From: Candidatus Dormiibacterota bacterium | GTDB taxonomy: Bacteria > Chloroflexota > Dormibacteria > UBA8260 | Direction: 5' to 3' | NCBI GenBank assembly: GCA_955652455.1 | Contig: CATPBU010000330.1 | Location: forward strand, 1 to 6,772 | DNA: 6,772 bases | Shown here: positions 1-6,772 of the stretch, in pieces | How positions within the stretch are numbered: position 1 is the stretch's first letter | Layout of the letters: every line of letters starts with the position of its first letter | Made by a program: the position numbers and the translations under genes | Notes under the pieces: generated by a model | What the model saw: only the letters and a program-made list of their open reading frames with translations | Told to the model about the DNA's origin: nothing | Database searches by the model: none

Positions 1-626
1 CGCCGCGGCAGTGGAGTTGGTGCGGCGCGCGCGCGAGGATGGCATGTCGGTCACCGCAGAGGTGACCCCGCATCACCTGGGGATGTGGCTGCCCTCCGAA
101 GAGACGCCCGATCCCCCCGCACTGCTCAAGGTCAACCCGCCGCTGCGTGCAGAAGCTGATCGGGTCGCGCTCATCCAGGGACTGCGTGAGGGCGTCATTG
201 ATGCTGTGGCGACCGACCACGCACCTCAACGCGAAGACCAGAAACGCGGCGACATCCACGCCGCCGCTCCGGGGATGATCGGCCTCGAGACGGCACTGGC
301 AACCTGTATCACGATCGGCGGGATGAGCGGCGACTGGATCCCCGTGCTGGTCGAGCGTCTCACCACTGGACCACATCGCGTGCTCGGCAATGCCGTGGAC
401 CTCCGCGCACCGCGGTTGCGCATCGGTGAGGCGGCCACATGCGTTCTGTTCGATCCCGCGGCGTCATGGACGGTCGGTGAGAACGGCTCTCACTCCCGTT
501 CGCACAACACCCCGTTGTGGGGCAACCGCCTCCGCGGCCGCGTGTTGCTGACCATCGTCGGGGGCGTGATCGCGCACCATGACCACGATCGTCTGCCATG
601 GCCGTCGCGGCTGGTGGAGGCGACCA

Positions 627-634
<8 letters not shown>
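1..634 (+). CDS. pyrC: Dihydroorotase, class I (5'-truncated, C-terminal half)
   Basis: Zinc amidohydrolase that cyclises N-carbamoyl-L-aspartate to L-dihydroorotate, the third step of UMP synthesis; cytoplasmic. The frame is open from base 2 and ends in TGA at 632-634, giving 210 visible residues, about half of the usual 420-440; the true start lies outside the window and the GTG at 11 is only an internal Val. Seen: VTPHH at about 62-76, where one His is the late metal-ligand His of the family; KVNPPLR near 128-148; the ATDHAP motif with the catalytic Asp codon at 215-217; PGMIGLET near 270-293; and the C-terminal NTP..G..L.G pattern near 507-540. The earlier HxH and the other N-terminal metal ligands would be upstream and cannot be checked. 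The strong DHAP and NPPLR motifs separate it from hydantoinase and allantoinase relatives, and the pyr context agrees. The last 8 bases overlap the next gene. Confidence 0.96.
613..620 (+). promoter_or_regulatory. Shine-Dalgarno site of the carA-carB fusion gene
   Basis: GGTGGAGG lies inside the end of pyrC and ends six bases before the ATG at 627, which is ideal spacing. It settles the start of the fusion gene at 627 rather than at the in-frame ATG 48 bases upstream (579). The upstream ATG would add a Trp/Arg-rich 16-residue extension not typical of CarA. Confidence 0.8.
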
Positions 635-5239
<4,605 letters not shown>

Positions 5240-5243
<4 letters not shown>

Positions 5244-6088
5244 GCGCGTCGTTGCGCGGCGTCCGCGACGAACGCGGTGAGGTCGTCTCCGTGGACTCGC
5301 TCGGCGGCGGCATGGTCGAGATCAGCGCACGACTGCCGCACCTCGCCGCCACGGCCCAGCCGGGTCAGTTCGCGCAGTTGCGCTGCGGCGACTCGATCAC
5401 AACGCTTCTGCGGCGCCCGTTCAGTGTTGCCTGGACCGACGGGGACATCGCGGCGTTCGTGCTCGCTCCAGTCGGCGTCGGTACACGCATTCTTGCGTCG
5501 CTTCGCCCTGGCGACCCGCTGGTGGCGCTCGGCCCCCTCGGCCACGGGTTCACCGTCGACACCGCGGCAACGCACGCCCTGTGCGTCAGCGGTGGGCTCG
5601 GCTGTGCGCCGTTCCCGCTGCTGATCCGCGCGCTGCGCCAGGCCGGCGCGCGTGAGGTGACCGTGGTCAGCGGCGCCGCAACCGCTGAGTTGCTGTACCC
5701 GCCCGAGCGCTTCGCCCGCGGCGACGCTGCGGTGCGGGTGATCGAGCTGACCGTCGACGGCAGCCGCGGTGTCCGCGGGCTGGTGACGGCGGCGGTTGCC
5801 GGCGCCTGCGATGCGGGTACCGCTCTCTACGCGTGTGGTCCCAACGCGATGCTCGCCGCGCTGGCGCGCACCTTCGACGACGAGCGCTTGGCGCCGCTGC
5901 TCGCCGAGGCGTCACTCGAGGCTCCGATGGGTTGCGGGTACGGAACCTGCCTCGGTTGCGCTCTTCCCGCACGCGGCGCGGACGGCGCGCCCGACTGGGC
6001 ACTGTGCTGCCGCCAGGGGCCGGTCATGACCGTCGGCGCGGTGGACTGGAACGAGCTCATGCAACTGCCGCCGGCGCACGTCGCGTGA
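5240..6088 (+). CDS. pyrK: Dihydroorotate dehydrogenase electron-transfer subunit
   Basis: PyrK carries FAD and a 2Fe-2S cluster and passes electrons from the FMN of PyrD to NAD+ in the class 1B dihydroorotate dehydrogenase heterotetramer; cytoplasmic. The 282-residue product has a ferredoxin-reductase-type FAD domain with RPFSV at 59-63, a nucleotide-binding segment with SGGLGCAPF at 117-125, and CGPNAML before the cluster. The cluster motif is Cys232-x4-Cys237-x2-Cys240-x16-Cys257, followed by RQGPV, matching the spacing of Lactococcus PyrK (226/231/234/249) with two extra residues in the last loop. A second Cys (256) sits next to the last ligand. GTG is taken as start because it overlaps the previous stop as GTGA; no good Shine-Dalgarno lies close, so translation is probably coupled to the fusion gene. 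The cluster motif and the neighbouring pyrD exclude a generic oxidoreductase. Confidence 0.95.
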
Positions 6089-6772
6089 GACCGGACATGC
6101 ACGTTGACCTCGGCCGCGGCCTGCGGCTGGCCAACCCCGTTGGGCTCGCCAGTGGCACCGCCGGTTTCGGGTTCGAGCTTGCCGAGCTGATCGACCTCGA
6201 CCGCATCGGCGCGCTCTACACGAAGGGGACGACACGCCTGCCTCGCACCGGCAACGCGCCCCCGCGGGTGGCGGAGACCGCCGGCGGGATGCTCAACAGC
6301 ATCGGCTTGCAGAACCCGGGTGTCGAATGTGTGGCACGTGAGTACGCGCCGACCTTCACGCGCTGGCGCTGCGCGGTGGTCGTCAACGTTGCCGGCGCCA
6401 GCGTCGACGAGTACGTGGACTGTGTGCGCATCCTCGACCGCGTCGAGGGGGTCGCCGGTTACGAGCTGAACGTCTCCTGCCCCAACATCGCGCACGGTCT
6501 CGATCTCGGGCGGGATCCACAGGAGGCCGCGCGGGTGACAGCGGCGGTGCGAGCCGTCACCGAGCGTTGCGTCGTGGTGAAGCTGAGCCCCAACGTCACC
6601 GACATCGGTGCCGTGGCCAGCGCCGTGGAATCCGCCGGTGCCGATGCCGTGTCAGCCGTGAATACATTCATCGGCATGAAGATCCATCGCCACGCCCGCC
6701 GCCCGGTACTGCCGCGAGCCGGCACCGGAGGTCTGAGCGGGCCGGCGATCAAGCCGCTGGCGCTGGCGGCCG
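6085..6772 (+). CDS. pyrD: Dihydroorotate dehydrogenase, class 1B catalytic subunit (3'-truncated)
   Basis: FMN enzyme oxidising dihydroorotate to orotate, the fourth pyrimidine step, working with PyrK and NAD+. The frame is open from GTG at 6085 to the window end (229 of about 300-310 expected codons). Seen in order: ASGTAGFG (22-29, FMN site), Lys47 in YTKGTT (Lactococcus PyrDB about Lys48), GNAPPRVAET, MLNSIGLQNPG (69-79, substrate-binding Asn), NVSCPN with catalytic-base Cys132 (Lactococcus Cys130), VVKLSPNVTDI, the NTF.GM segment and GGLSGPAIKP. A Cys base marks class 1, and the adjacent pyrK marks 1B; class 2 enzymes use Ser and are membrane-bound. The GTG start overlaps the pyrK stop as GTGA and suggests coupling. 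ATG at 6097, four codons later, is an alternative; neither has a strong Shine-Dalgarno, and GTG gives slightly better agreement with family numbering. The C-terminal FMN phosphate-binding part is outside the window. Confidence 0.95.
   Translation, partial: MRPDMHVDLGRGLRLANPVGLASGTAGFGFELAELIDLDRIGALYTKGTTRLPRTGNAPPRVAETAGGMLNSIGLQNPGVECVAREYAPTFTRWRCAVVVNVAGASVDEYVDCVRILDRVEGVAGYELNVSCPNIAHGLDLGRDPQEAARVTAAVRAVTERCVVVKLSPNVTDIGAVASAVESAGADAVSAVNTFIGMKIHRHARRPVLPRAGTGGLSGPAIKPLALAA

Noticed and set aside
579..626. Upstream in-frame ATG (579) as the start of the fusion gene
   Set aside because: It has no good ribosome site, would add a Trp/Arg-rich extension atypical of CarA, and ATG 627 has GGTGGAGG at ideal spacing.
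5827..6495. Minus-strand open frame (222 codons) across the pyrK-pyrD joint
   Set aside because: It is antisense to the PyrK cluster motif and to the PyrD N-terminus, both clearly real, and shows no family signature.

Overview
The window is a stretch of a GC-rich bacterial genome (third codon positions are mostly G or C). It lies wholly inside a de novo pyrimidine biosynthesis (pyr) operon read on the + strand. There is no rRNA, tRNA, mobile element, CRISPR array or non-coding gap. Each gene overlaps the next by 4 or 8 bases, so no promoter or terminator is visible and the operon continues beyond both ends.

Layout: the C-terminal half of dihydroorotase (pyrC, 1-634, 5' end missing); a very large gene (627-5243) encoding glutamine-dependent carbamoyl-phosphate synthase as ONE polypeptide of 1538 residues, with the small subunit (CarA, glutaminase) fused to the large subunit (CarB, synthetase) through a linker of about 67 residues; pyrK (5240-6088), the FAD/2Fe-2S electron-transfer subunit; and pyrD (6085 to the window end, 3' truncated), the class 1B dihydroorotate dehydrogenase catalytic subunit.

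Together the genes cover step 1 (glutamine + bicarbonate + ATP to carbamoyl phosphate), step 3 (carbamoyl aspartate to dihydroorotate) and step 4 (dihydroorotate to orotate with electrons passed to NAD+). Step 2 (aspartate transcarbamylase, pyrB) would be expected upstream of pyrC, and pyrF/pyrE downstream, by analogy with common pyr operons; neither can be seen here.

The most notable feature is the single-chain CarA-CarB. In most bacteria these are two genes; the same domain order in one chain is typical of eukaryotic CPSase (for example CAD). The catalytic residues I checked are intact in both halves. The linker has looser codon use than its flanks and carries two G-runs, so a natural fusion is the best reading but an assembly indel hiding a gene boundary has to be excluded. 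A second observation is that the position of the E. coli ornithine ligand Glu892 is Ala, in a CAD/Bacillus-like sequence context, which suggests a pyrimidine-dedicated enzyme not activated by ornithine.

Taxonomy cannot be fixed from this window. High GC and a pyrC-car-pyrK-pyrD order would fit a deep-branching Actinobacteriota lineage or Chloroflexota, but this is inference only.
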